Notes: a model not told the origin generated them from the letters alone. 20,032 bases of DNA from Rhizobium sp. EC-SD404 (GCF_902498825.1 NZ_LR701449.1:1-20032), one strand, 5' to 3'; shown: positions 1 through 7,607, counted from the first letter of the stretch. Numbers and translations: made by a program.

Positions 1-2
1 TG

Positions 3-680
3 CGCTCCACCGCGATCGCCGCCGTCACCGCGGCAGCTCTCCTCGTCACCATCGTGCTTCCGTCCGAATACGGGATTGATCCGACAGGCGTCGGCACCGC
101 TCTCAATCTTACCGAGATGGGCGAGATCAAGATGCAGCTCGCCGAGGAAGCGGAAGCCGATGCTGCGATGGACGCGGCAAACCGTGCCAATCCGCCTGCG
201 GTCGATACTGGTTCTTCGACGCGCACCGAAACCACCACGGTTGCCCCAGTCGTCGCCCCTGTTGCCCCGCCGCCGCCACCGGCACCGCCGGCACCCGAGC
301 GCCAGTCCAGCATCCTCGGCACGATCGGCGCGCTGATCGTCTCGCCCGCCGCAGCGCAGGAGCAGCGCCAGGATGAAATGACCATCGTACTCCAGCCTGG
401 CGAGGGCGCGGAGATCAAGCTGACGATGGTCGAAGGTGAGGTTGCGGCCTTCGCATGGGCCGTCTCAGAAGGCGGCACCGTGAATTACGACACGCATGGT
501 GATGGCAGTGGGCAAAACATCAGCTACGAAAAGGGTCGCAGCGTTGCCGCCGATGACGGTCAGCTTCAGGCGGCCTTCACCGGAAAGCACGGCTGGTTCT
601 GGCGCAATCGTGGCGATGCACCCGTATCGCTGACCTTGCGCACCAGCGGGACCTACACCGCCATCGAGCGGCTGGTCTAA
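3..680 (+). CDS. Transmembrane anchor protein, 5' truncated by window edge
   Basis: The reading frame is open from the first bases of the window, so the true start lies upstream; the GTG at 54 is probably internal. The visible N-terminus is an Ala/Val/Leu-rich hydrophobic stretch that looks like a single transmembrane helix, followed by the motif VLPSEYGIDPTG. Then come an acidic Ala-rich segment, a Pro-rich linker (around 240-300) and a C-terminal globular domain of about 100 residues. From memory of rhizobial genomes, VLPSEYGIDPTGVG matches small proteins annotated only as 'transmembrane anchor protein', often beside HupE/UreJ-like membrane proteins; that neighbour would be outside the window. 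The Pro-rich linker suggests the C-terminal domain is held away from the inner membrane, probably in the periplasm (inference). Function unknown. The stop is TAA at 678-680, followed by a strong hairpin. Confidence 0.8.
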   Translation, partial: RSTAIAAVTAAALLVTIVLPSEYGIDPTGVGTALNLTEMGEIKMQLAEEAEADAAMDAANRANPPAVDTGSSTRTETTTVAPVVAPVAPPPPPAPPAPERQSSILGTIGALIVSPAAAQEQRQDEMTIVLQPGEGAEIKLTMVEGEVAAFAWAVSEGGTVNYDTHGDGSGQNISYEKGRSVAADDGQLQAAFTGKHGWFWRNRGDAPVSLTLRTSGTYTAIERLV

Positions 681-687
681 GTTCAGA

Positions 688-713
688 TGGCGGCGCGTGC
701 AGACGCGCCGCTA
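688..713 (+). terminator. GC-rich hairpin after the anchor-protein gene
   Basis: A perfect 9-bp inverted repeat (GCGGCGCGT / ACGCGCCGC) with a GCAG loop spans 690-711 and extends two more pairs to 688-713. It begins 8 nt after the stop codon. There is no T-tract, so it is terminator-like or an mRNA 3'-end stabiliser rather than a canonical intrinsic terminator. Confidence 0.5.
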
Positions 714-841
714 CCTGATGAGGTTGAATGGCGGCTGACCCCCCAAAAGCACTTTGGAGAAACGCGCGCTCAGTCGCAGTCAATGACTTCTTGAAAAACA
801 TATGAGGCTATTTGGTGCGGCTTTTCTCTGCGGAAGCGACA

Positions 842-2086
842 TCAGCTTTTGGTTCGACGGCTCGCGCCTTCCAGGAATTCGATCGCCATCTCAATTCCAC
901 GGTCCATTTCGATAGCAGCACCAAGCGCCTTCGCACGAGATCGCATTGCCGGCCCGTCCATTGCGTTCAGCGCTTTAGCAATGATACCGGCGCTCAGCGT
1001 TTGCCGGTTCAACGGTGCAGGGCCGGCTCCAAGAGCTGCAACCCGTCTCCCCCAAAAGGGCTGATCTCCAAAAAACGGAATGATCTGTGTCGGCAGGCCT
1101 GCGCGTAGGGAGGCAGCGGTCGTCCCGGCGCCGCCATGATGGACGGCCGCCGATGCCCTGGGAAGAAGAACATCATGTGGCGCGTTTTTGAGGAAAAACG
1201 CGCGATCGCTCATTTTTCCGAGGCCGATTGCGCCGTTACCGACTGCCAGCAGCCCGCGTTTTTCGGTCATTTCGAGGGCATCGAGGATCATCCCGGTCAT
1301 CGTCTCTGGGTCGAGCCCCGGCATGCTCCCAAACCCGAAATAGACCGGCGGTGGACCAGCGTTGAGAAACGCATCCAACGCCGGATCAGGCTGCCAGCCC
1401 GGCTCGTCGAGAAACCAGTATCCAGTTACCAGAACATCCGGTCCCCAGTCGTGGGGCTTTGGGAGCACTGCCGGGCTGTATGCGTAGAGTGTGCCTGCAC
1501 GCGGCTTTCGCCTCGTCCGATCAGATAAACCGGGCGTCGATTGTCTCCAGGCCTTCAACTCGCTGGCAAAAAGCAGTTCCGCCGCATGGGTCGCAAGCAA
1601 GTGACTGGCCCGGTTGAAGGGACCCAATGACGGATATGGAAGCAGAGGTGTCGGGAAGGCTGAGGTCGGTGTCAAGCCGGGGATAGGGGACGCCAAAACA
1701 TGTGGCACGCCCAGAGCACTGGCTATATCCGGCGCAGCAATCGATTTGGGATGATAGACGATCACATCAGGGGCAAAGCGGATAGCTATCTGCCACTCGG
1801 CATCAAGCAGTCTCCTGATCAGCGGTCGGACTTGTTTGAGAAGCTTGAAGCCAGCGCTGAACCCATTTCCTCCTGCGACAGCTGCCTTCCCCTCTGCCGT
1901 GTTCAGCAGCGCCAAAAATTCGGCTGGCAGGCCCATGAAGCGAACATCGTGCTCTGCGGCCATTGCAGAAAACTGGATGGGAGCGGCAAGCTGAACCTCA
2001 TGGCCTCGGGCAATCAGGCCCCGAGCGAGTGCAATATAGGGCTGGACGTCTCCGCGCGTGCCGAGCGTATGGATCGCGATCCGCAT
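842..2086 (-). CDS. UGT-type glycosyltransferase (GT1/GT28-like)
   Basis: A 414-residue protein of normal length for bacterial UDP-glycosyltransferase-like enzymes, which move a sugar from a nucleotide donor to a lipid or small-molecule acceptor. The N-terminus MRIAIHTLGTRGDVQPYIAL is the typical start of the sterol-glucosyltransferase/macrolide-glycosyltransferase-like group (GT28-type N-domain with the GTRGDVQP motif). Around residue 315 the C-domain carries HHGGAGTTAASLRAGLP followed by PFFGDQPFWGRRV, the nucleotide-sugar donor-binding signature. The frame is intact from ATG at 2086 to TGA at 842-844. No strong Shine-Dalgarno is seen before the ATG. No neighbouring biosynthetic genes tell the acceptor; a glycolipid, sterol/hopanoid or secondary metabolite are all possible. 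Expected to be cytoplasmic or membrane-peripheral. Confidence 0.9.
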   Translation of the reverse strand: MRIAIHTLGTRGDVQPYIALARGLIARGHEVQLAAPIQFSAMAAEHDVRFMGLPAEFLALLNTAEGKAAVAGGNGFSAGFKLLKQVRPLIRRLLDAEWQIAIRFAPDVIVYHPKSIAAPDIASALGVPHVLASPIPGLTPTSAFPTPLLPYPSLGPFNRASHLLATHAAELLFASELKAWRQSTPGLSDRTRRKPRAGTLYAYSPAVLPKPHDWGPDVLVTGYWFLDEPGWQPDPALDAFLNAGPPPVYFGFGSMPGLDPETMTGMILDALEMTEKRGLLAVGNGAIGLGKMSDRAFFLKNAPHDVLLPRASAAVHHGGAGTTAASLRAGLPTQIIPFFGDQPFWGRRVAALGAGPAPLNRQTLSAGIIAKALNAMDGPAMRSRAKALGAAIEMDRGIEMAIEFLEGASRRTKS

Positions 2087-2477
2087 GGTGCTAAGTTAAA
2101 TCAAGCGACGAGAAATGTCTGCTTACGTCAAGACCGAAACCAAGGGCCGATTGTCAGCTGTTGGACCCATAATGGCCTTGGGAAACCGTTCCCGTCGCTG
2201 GGGCGGTTCGGCGCCGAACGACAGGGTCGGATCGCTCGTAACATTCAGCCAATTTTCAGCCGTAGGTAGCTACGACGGCGTGTGTCCGTCACCCGATCAC
2301 AAAGCGCAGATCTGTTCGGCACAAGTCGCCTGCACAAAGTGTCCACATCGACAGAAATATTGAAAAAGTCAGGGCCGCCTCGCCCGTTTTATGACGGACG
2401 GAAGAGACCTTCGATGCTGTCAAAAATGTGCGTCTCTATTCGATTGGCGATTTTCACCAACGATCATAAAGCTCGAT
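2087..2477. other. Intergenic region, 391 bp, no gene seen
   Basis: This lies upstream of the glycosyltransferase and downstream of the PRC-barrel gene. Short open frames on the plus strand lack family resemblance and good ribosome binding sites. A weak inverted repeat around CCGTAG/CTACGACGG near 2260-2280 is the only structure noted. The promoter of the glycosyltransferase should be here, but no clear boxes were identified. Confidence 0.5.
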
Positions 2478-2795
2478 TCATGTCGTACTTCGCGCCTTGG
2501 TCTCTCGATGCTCCGGCATCTCTTTGAGCTCGACTTCCGTCAAATTAGTCGAAGCAAAAACGTCACCGCTTTCATCGCGCATGATGTCCAGGTCACGGGC
2601 GGGCACCACCACCGACTTAGTTCCAAATCCCAGAAAGCCACCAACATCGATGACAACCTGGCTGTTTGGTCCAACACCGTGCAGGTGGACGATTGTTCCT
2701 ACCACCTCGTCCTCGGTACCGTAAACTTTAGCGCCTTTGAGATTGCGAAAGGTAATCTCCATGTCGATCAACCGAACGTCTGTGACTTTATCCAT
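2478..2795 (-). CDS. PRC-barrel domain protein
   Basis: A 105-residue small protein. ATG at 2795 is preferred over an upstream in-frame ATG at 2828 because GAGGCGG lies just before it. Residues about 15-80 form a PRC-barrel-like fold: LIDMEITFRNLKGAKVYGTE, then VVGTIVHLHG, then VVIDVGGFLGFGTKSVVVP, then a strand leading to DIMRDESGDVF. The G(K/A)xVY.....VGxI...VIDVGGFLG pattern is typical of rhizobial PRC-barrel proteins, which are often stress-associated and of unknown partner. The family includes RimM and photosynthetic reaction-centre H-subunit domains; a stand-alone barrel like this is usually a binding or adaptor protein. No signal peptide is present in this start version. The gene stands alone. 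Confidence 0.85.
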   Translation of the reverse strand: MDKVTDVRLIDMEITFRNLKGAKVYGTEDEVVGTIVHLHGVGPNSQVVIDVGGFLGFGTKSVVVPARDLDIMRDESGDVFASTNLTEVELKEMPEHRETKARSTT

Positions 2796-2952
2796 TGTTC
2801 CGCCTCTAGGTTCGAAGATCGGCCTCATAGAGGCTATCCTTCGCCGTCCATGGTCGAAGCCGCACTTTCAATACGATGAGCGTCACCGGGTCATCACGCG
2901 ATCGAGCCTCAGCGGGGCTGAAAGTGGTTTCAAGCGATGACAAATGAAGTTC

Positions 2953-2993
2953 TAGCTATCGAGAAGGAAGGGACGTTACCTTCTCGATAGCTA
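2953..2993. repeat. Perfect 15-bp inverted repeat, 11-nt spacer
   Basis: The arm TAGCTATCGAGAAGG at 2953-2967 is exactly reverse-complementary to CCTTCTCGATAGCTA at 2979-2993, with the loop AAGGGACGTTA. There is no T-tract and no gene ends within about 100 bp on either strand, so a simple terminator role is not obvious. It lies between the PRC-barrel promoter region and the decayed vapC. It may be a protein-binding palindrome, a recombination site or the trace of a small mobile repeat. Confidence 0.75.
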
Positions 2994-3065
2994 CAAGCGC
3001 CCTCTTGCTGGGGCATTCTGGGTGTGTGTGGCCCTATAAGATTTTAGGGGCAAATTGGTTCCGGC

Positions 3066-3440
3066 GACCGTTCGGCTCTCGACATGGCGATCCTGTTCGA
3101 AGAGGCCGAAGGGTCCGCCTGCATGTATGCTCTTCAGGAAAGCCAGCCGCGTCTGATCTCCGCCGTCAACTATGTCGAGACCGGCACGGTGATGGCCGAA
3201 AGGATCAAGGGTGGAGATCGGCGCGCGGCGATTGCCGCCCTCGACGCTTTCCTGAGCGACTTCCACATCGACGTTGCCTCTGTCGATGACCGACAGGCAC
3301 GCGCGGCGATGCAGGCGAGGATCGAGTACGGCCAGGGTTTCGGCACCAGGGGCGGCCTTAACTTCGGCGACTGCTTTGCCTATGCATTGGCTAAGCAGAA
3401 TGCGGCTAAGGGGGCTTGCCCCTGCGTCATAGTGGCCTAG
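3066..3440 (+). pseudogene. vapC: Decayed VapC-type PIN-domain toxin
   Basis: VapC toxins are PIN-fold RNases that need four acidic residues to hold metal. The first is visible at 3066 in DRSAL (the usual D-x-S-A-L strand), although no standard start codon lies before it: a TAG at 3045-3047 closes the frame. The body is clear: MAILFEEAEG, then RLISAVNYVETGTVM (second acidic residue, Glu), then GLNFGDCFAYALAK (third, Asp). The C-terminus then departs from the family. The expected L-x-x-K-G-D-D-F segment with the fourth acidic residue is replaced by an unrelated tail ending at TAG 3438-3440, which suggests a frameshift near 3395-3415. No vapB antitoxin gene is seen upstream. Both ends are damaged, so this is an inactive orphan remnant. 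An internal ATG at 3084 gives a 118-codon frame, but that would lack the first catalytic Asp. Confidence 0.75.
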
Positions 3441-3525
3441 TCATTCACCGGGGTGGACCACTGGCTACACTCCGTCACAACCCTAGTTGCCCTTGCTGGC
3501 CCGTAGAGGCCGGAAGCCATTCTGC

Positions 3526-3810
3526 ATGGCGCTTGGGGGAAGTGTCTTGGAAAACAACTCGTCGCGATCTCTGTTGGTAAACAACGGTTTATTGCTGCTC
3601 GCGCTTGTGACATTTTCTGCTGCAGTGTTCTTTGATGTGAGCATTCAGTTTAGAAGCTTGTCGAGCGTCACATTCGGATTGATTTCTTTTCCGATCGTCT
3701 TCGTCATTATCAATATCCGCGCTCTTAACCGGAGATATCCGCTCGATGGGAGAACGCGTGGAGGAGAGACGACGGCAAGGCGCGGCGTCGGAGACCGTGA
3801 TCTTCGGTAA
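3526..3810 (+). CDS. Small two-helix membrane protein, hypothetical
   Basis: No family recognised. The frame encodes about 94 residues from ATG 3526; a TTG at 3547, preceded by GGGGGA, is an equally plausible start. Two hydrophobic segments are visible: GLLLLALVTFSAAVFFDV and a second around SFPIVFVIINIRAL. A basic Arg-rich tail follows. This suggests a small inner-membrane protein. It is AT-richer than the neighbouring genes in the helices. No operon partner is visible, and coding status is only moderately supported. Confidence 0.4.
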   Translation: MALGGSVLENNSSRSLLVNNGLLLLALVTFSAAVFFDVSIQFRSLSSVTFGLISFPIVFVIINIRALNRRYPLDGRTRGGETTARRGVGDRDLR

Positions 3811-4148
3811 GCGGGGGGATGAGAGATGTCACGCCACAGGAGGCATTGGGGGGTGTCTTAAGGGAAAGCCGTCGTTACAACTTAATGCCGCCGTCGAGCG
3901 CATCATTCTTGGTGCTTCGAAGCCGATCATCGAATGTTCGATGTGCGGTCACCCGCCTCAGGTGAACGGCAGCGAAGCCGTAAAGTGACTTTTGACGCCA
4001 TCCGCACCCGCCCGGAAACCGGAGCTTGCGCGAACAGAGACCGACTCAGAACGCCATTGCTTCTTTACCCAAAATAGAAAGGTGCGTTACCGTGTCGCTG
4101 ACCCACCGGCAGGACGGCCTGCCCGGCATTCACAAAGCGAGATGCCCC
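3811..4148 (+). other. Intergenic region before the BLUF gene
   Basis: About 340 bp with no recognisable gene. An open frame at 3746-3988 ends in a segment with a lone CxxC, but it has no start-site support or family resemblance. An in-frame GTG at 4092, preceded by GAAAGGTG, could be an alternative start for the BLUF gene. Confidence 0.4.
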
Positions 4149-4616
4149 ATGTTCGACGAATTCGGTTTTGCAGAGAACGATGACACGGCGTCATCCTTGC
4201 TCGACACATTTGTATACTGCAGTCGCGCCGCCGAAGGAGTCGATGACGTTGAGGTTGGTCGCATTATCGAGTTGTCCAAACACCGTAATGTCACCCGGGA
4301 GATCACTGGGGTGCTCGTTTTTGGCAGCGGCGTCTTCTTCCAGTGGATTGAGGGACCACCCGCACAGGTGGAGACCCTGATTGCAAGCCTTCATGGCGAT
4401 CCGCGCCATTACGATATCGTCACCCTGGATCGGAGCGCAGAGAAGCGCGAGCGTCTGTATCCAGATTGGGAAATGGAGCGCGTCGGAGCCGACGACATCC
4501 GCGTGGTCTTGCAAGACGCACTTGGGAGCGCCGAAGACAAGAATGACATCGCGGCACTGAGGCGTATTCTTGGGCACCTGGATACGGAGTCGCTAGCGAC
4601 GCTGGGGCGGCGTTAA
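4149..4616 (+). CDS. Stand-alone BLUF-domain blue-light photoreceptor
   Basis: BLUF domains bind FAD and sense blue light through a Tyr/Gln hydrogen-bond switch. From ATG 4149 the domain runs roughly residues 18-112. The key residues are all present: Tyr23 (in FVYCSR), Asn47 (in RNVTREITGVLVF), Gln65 (in FFQWIEGPP), and Trp107 and Met109 (in YPDWEMER). The Tyr-Asn-Gln spacing equals that of AppA Tyr21/Asn45/Gln63, so a working photocycle is expected. About 45 residues follow, helical in character, with no EAL, GGDEF or other output domain; signalling would therefore be by protein-protein contact, as in short BLUF proteins such as PixD-like forms. An upstream GTG at 4092 with AAAGG is an alternative start. 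It stands alone in the plus direction. A broken BLUF-type EAL fragment lies 9 kb away, but no link is proven. Confidence 0.93.
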   Translation: MFDEFGFAENDDTASSLLDTFVYCSRAAEGVDDVEVGRIIELSKHRNVTREITGVLVFGSGVFFQWIEGPPAQVETLIASLHGDPRHYDIVTLDRSAEKRERLYPDWEMERVGADDIRVVLQDALGSAEDKNDIAALRRILGHLDTESLATLGRR

Positions 4617-4962
4617 GCGGCCCGAGGGCGGCGCAGCCTCGATACAGCCTATTTGAATGTGTTGGGAAGATGGATGATCTCGAGTGGCCGAGATGTAACG
4701 AATGGCCAGCAATCATATGATCCCCGCCGGAATAGGCAGTCCAGCTAGGCTCCGGATCATCGACGACGGCATGGGCATCGAAGTTGTGACGGACGACGCC
4801 GGATCACAGAGCGCCTGGTATTCCTCGCATGGGAACGGTCGAAACGGTGCCTCCTGTGACGGGGCTGTGTGGCGACAATGCCTCGGGCCGATTATCCAGA
4901 TCCCGCTAAGACCGGCTCGCTCCACGTCACGTTAGACGAAGTTTCCGTCAACTCACCGACGA
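4617..4962. other. Intergenic region between BLUF and retropepsin genes
   Basis: This is a convergent intergenic stretch of about 345 bp. Open frames of 70-77 codons exist on both strands (4702-4935 plus, 4713-4925 minus) but have no ribosome binding site or family match. No T-tailed hairpin was seen. Confidence 0.4.
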
Positions 4963-5478
4963 TCAGCCGTTCCCATAGAACAGTAAACGAGACGGATCTC
5001 CCTCCCGAAGAGAAAACTCAAACCGAGCATATTTGAAGAATTGCCGGCCGAGGATGACGCGAAACGGTTGCTCCAGGCCAACCATGTCGCATGCCACGAC
5101 TTCCTGCCTAAAGGTGAAGCGGTCGCCAGTAATATGGACATAGATGTCATGCAGGCTCGTTCCGTCAGCTTTCCCGGCGACTTCTCGTATTTTGGGTGCC
5201 TGGTGCTTTTCGATCAGACTGCGATCGACGTAAAATTGGTCCGCTCCAGTATCGAGTAGAGCCCACGTTGGACTGGCGGGAATGTCTGCGCCTGGTCCTC
5301 GCTCATAGACTGCAAAAACTGCGACCCGAATGCATGGACTGCCCCGGACATAGTCATCAGTCGGCATACCGTCATCGCCGAGGAAAGTGATCGGTATCTC
5401 AACCGGCATAAGGGTCTTCCCGCTTATCGATCCGATGAAATCACGCGGTAGCGGCTGAGCCGAAACCGTCAAAATCAT
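4963..5478 (-). CDS. Retropepsin-like aspartic protease
   Basis: A 171-residue protein with the single-lobe (homodimer-type) aspartic protease pattern. The active-site triad motif is WALLDTGADQFYV, with Asp76-Thr77-Gly78. About 70 residues later PFRVILGRQFF supplies the hydrophobic-hydrophobic-Gly motif that packs behind the active site in retropepsins. No signal peptide or membrane helix is visible, so the protein is probably cytoplasmic. ATG 5478 gives the longest form. An in-frame ATG at 5409 follows CGGGAAG and could be the true start, although the extra N-terminal residues (PLPRDFIGSISGKTLM) look protein-like. Bacterial members are widespread but mostly of unknown substrate. A degraded small-gene region lies immediately upstream on the same strand. 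Confidence 0.8.
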   Translation of the reverse strand: MILTVSAQPLPRDFIGSISGKTLMPVEIPITFLGDDGMPTDDYVRGSPCIRVAVFAVYERGPGADIPASPTWALLDTGADQFYVDRSLIEKHQAPKIREVAGKADGTSLHDIYVHITGDRFTFRQEVVACDMVGLEQPFRVILGRQFFKYARFEFSLREGDPSRLLFYGNG

Positions 5479-5491
5479 CGGATTACATAAT

Positions 5492-5656
5492 TCACCACTG
5501 GAATCCGCTCGGGGCGCGGCTCGACGTATCCATGATATTCACCTTCCGCGCATCGATCATCGTGTTCGCGCCGTTGTATCTCATTTGCAGTCGAGCGAAC
5601 TGCGAAATCCAGCCACAGCTGATCAGCCCTGAGGCGAGTTGTCGTTCCCCTTGATA
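5492..5656 (-). other. Coding-like short frame just upstream of the retropepsin
   Basis: On the minus strand, a frame ending at TGA 5492-5494 reads naturally as ...WISQFARLQMRYNGANTMID, then a short segment finishing SRAPSGFQW. Its third-position GC is higher than that of the two competing frames through the same bases. No ATG lies before the internal ATG at 5581; upstream the frame closes at a TAG in the 5690s. It may be the 3' end of a broken gene or a very small gene ending 13 nt before the retropepsin ATG. No family recognised. Confidence 0.3.
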
Positions 5657-6008
5657 CGCGCTCGCAACTGGCCAAGGCTGGGAATATTGGTCTGGCTATC
5701 GGATTGATGTTCCGCTCGTTGAATGGCCCGTAATGCGTCCCCAGAAGCTGCTTGAACTTCACCAGATCGGCGTTGAGTTCCGCGTCGCTCAGGCTGCGCG
5801 AAGCCATGATCAGAAAGGCGACCCAATCTTGCGGCGGTGGCTCTTTTCCAGGAAGGGCTGCGGCGCGGCGTCACTCAACGGCCATCTGCTGTGCCGACCG
5901 CTCCATCAGGCTCCGATGTGCCTTCATCAGGTGATCATAAGAAAGCGGTGCGTGCAGACGATCGGCCATCTCCCGAAGAATGGCTCGGACACCGCTCTCT
6001 CGATCCAT
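5623..6008 (-). pseudogene. Broken hypothetical gene (in-frame TGA plus frameshift)
   Basis: The minus strand starts at ATG 6008 with 45 codons (beginning MDRESGVRAILREMADRL) to a TGA at 5871-5873. Beyond that stop the same frame continues in a protein-like way (PPPQDWVAFLIMASRSLSD, then LVKFKQLLGTHYGPFNE). After about 5710 a different frame looks more like coding (SDSQTNIPSLGQLRARIKGN) and ends at TGA 5623-5625. The simplest reading is one gene of about 125 codons that suffered a nonsense mutation and a 1-nt frameshift. The alternative is two tiny genes overlapping as GTGA at 5871-5874. No family recognised. The codons before the TGA and those just after it have the same GC-rich third positions. 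Confidence 0.45.
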
Positions 6009-6166
6009 CGTCAATTCCCCGCATCAGGGGGCGGAAAGTAGCACCGACTGGTGCTCATGCAACCACTGGAGCATTGGCCGACGTCGGTGTTTTCAGGGCC
6101 TGGCGCCAAGAACTTGGCTCAGCCGTCGCCGGTCTGGAGTTATCCGGCCAACAATGCCTGTATGGA

Positions 6167-6436
6167 TCAACCGTCATCAGTGTCTGATGAAGAAGTGAGG
6201 TCTTTGCATTCTGCGCCACGGAAATCGATCTTGCAGGCGTAAACATAATTGCCAGCTTCATCGCGGACCTTAACGACGACGCTTCGCCGTGAACCGTCGG
6301 GAAGGATTTCGCGGGTTATGTCGCCCAAGCCATCCATAGCAGCGATGCGCGCCTCCGCAATATCCCTGTAATCGATGCCCTGATCATCTCGATCAAGTTG
6401 GGTCCCGTCGACGACATCGAAATAATACCGCGGCAT
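6167..6436 (-). CDS. DUF6894-type small protein
   Basis: An 89-residue protein starting MPRYYFDVVDG at ATG 6436, with GAAGG about 6 nt upstream; a longer start at 6493 is less likely. The opening MPRYYF.V.DG...D..G, followed by D...AR..A...L..., is the hallmark of the small DUF6894 family that is very common in rhizobia and bradyrhizobia. Its function is unknown. The C-terminal half alternates strands (SVVVKVRDEAGNYVYACKID) and the tail is Ser/Asp-rich. Cytoplasmic, with no signal peptide in this start version. It is a single gene. Confidence 0.8.
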   Translation of the reverse strand: MPRYYFDVVDGTQLDRDDQGIDYRDIAEARIAAMDGLGDITREILPDGSRRSVVVKVRDEAGNYVYACKIDFRGAECKDLTSSSDTDDG

Positions 6437-6611
6437 TCGGTTGCCTTCACATGCTGCGGTGCCAATGCCAACCAGGCAACCGCCCTCATTCATCAGTGAG
6501 ATTTCCGATGCCGCGCCCTATCGTCATGGCAGAACTCGCTACATCGCATTCAGAAGGCCTCGCGCCGTCGCCGCGGGCTGGGGGGCTCATGGTGCGACGA
6601 CGGCGCTTCGT

Positions 6612-6655
6612 CCCTTCGAAGGATTGAGGCAACTACGGCTGAGCCCGTCGAAAGG
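6612..6655. repeat. REP-like imperfect palindrome
   Basis: The segment CCCTTCGAAGGATTGAGG...GGCTGAGCCCGTCGAAAGG has arms that match in about 13 of 19 positions when one is reversed. CTTTCGACGGGCTCAG-type cores are typical of dispersed intergenic palindromic repeats in alphaproteobacteria. It lies just before the relic endolysin, where that gene's start appears lost. Confidence 0.4.
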
Positions 6656-6673
6656 TTCAATCACTTTTTCGCA

Positions 6674-7607
6674 AAAACTAATCTGGAGACATCACGCGGC
6701 CGCGCATTTCTGCGTGCCCACGAAGGCGAAGTGCTGACCGGGTATCTCGACCCGATCGGCGTGACGACAATCGGGATCGAGGCAAGAACCGATCGAAAGT
6801 CGCAACGGCCTACCTGAAAGGCCTCTGTATGCCGGAAGGCAAGATCGTCCCCGGCCAGACGAAGCTGACGAGGGCGCAGGCCGACCAGATTTTCACCGCC
6901 ATGCTCGATCGGAATACGACCCGATGGCGATCGCCAAAATGCCGAAGGGCATTATAAAGCAGCACCAGTTCGATGACGCGATACTGGCCGTCTACAATCT
7001 CGGCGGTGGTGCCATGAACTGGCGCTGGGCGGATGCCTAGCGGGCAGGGGCCATCGCGGAAGCGGCCCGGATCCTTGGCAGCAACTACAACACCGCGGCC
7101 GGTCGCGAACTGCCTGGGCTGGTGCGGCGCCGACAGGAAGAGGCAAAGCTTCTCGAGCACGGCATCTATACCGGCGTGAAGGAAGGCGAGCCGCGTGTCG
7201 CGACCAGCACGCCGCCTTCCGCGCCTGATCCCGTGGTCAAGGAAGCGCAGGACGCGCTGAAGGAACTCGGTGTCGATCCTCGCGACGCCGATGGCAGGAT
7301 GGGTCCGAAGACACTCTTAGCCATTCGTCGATACAAGACGATGCATCCGCACCTCGTCAATGACGGCATCCTCGGGCCTGCAACGCTGGCACAGCTTCGC
7401 CGCGACATCGCCGCGGTGAAGGACGTCGTCCAGAAGGGCGGCAGCGCTGTGGCCAGCTCAAGCGCGGTGGCTTGGGCCGCCGAATCGCCGTGGCTATGGG
7501 TTGCCGGCGGTGTGGCGGCAATCGTGCTGGTCTACTTCGCGTGGCGGTACCGTGACGTGTTGCAGCGCCGCTTCAACGGCCTGATCGGCCGGACCGTGGA
7601 AGTGTGA
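6674..7607 (+). pseudogene. Phage-type endolysin, GH24 lysozyme + PG-binding + TM, broken
   Basis: The N-terminal GH24 muramidase domain is recognisable as RAFLRAHEGEVLTGYLDPIG with the catalytic Glu in HEG, then VTTIGI. The frame then shifts near 6778-6785, continues as SKVATAYLKGL...TRAQADQIFTAML, and shifts again by loss of about one G near 6911 (CTCGATCGGAATAC). The next part (FDDAILAVYNLGGGAMNWRW) meets an in-frame TAG at 7038-7040 where family members usually have Trp. From 7041 the frame is intact: NTAAGRELPGLVRRRQEEA, a peptidoglycan-binding repeat around 7240-7410 (AQDALKELGVDPRDADGRMG), and a C-terminal membrane helix (PWLWVAGGVAAIVLVYFAWR). An N-terminal ATG is not apparent. This domain order is typical of rhizobial prophage endolysins. 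It cannot make full-length enzyme. The stop TGA 7605-7607 overlaps the next ATG. Confidence 0.85.

Noticed and set aside
1136..2269. Long plus-strand open frames opposite the glycosyltransferase
   Set aside because: They are antisense shadows of an intact, clearly recognised gene and have no family resemblance.
3746..3988. 80-codon frame ending in a CSMC motif
   Set aside because: It overlaps the end of the small membrane-protein frame, and a single CxxC without any context is not evidence of a zinc-binding protein.
4702..4935. 77-codon plus-strand frame (and a 70-codon minus-strand frame) between BLUF and retropepsin
   Set aside because: No ribosome binding site or family similarity, and the two strands compete equally. 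Not enough support to call a gene.
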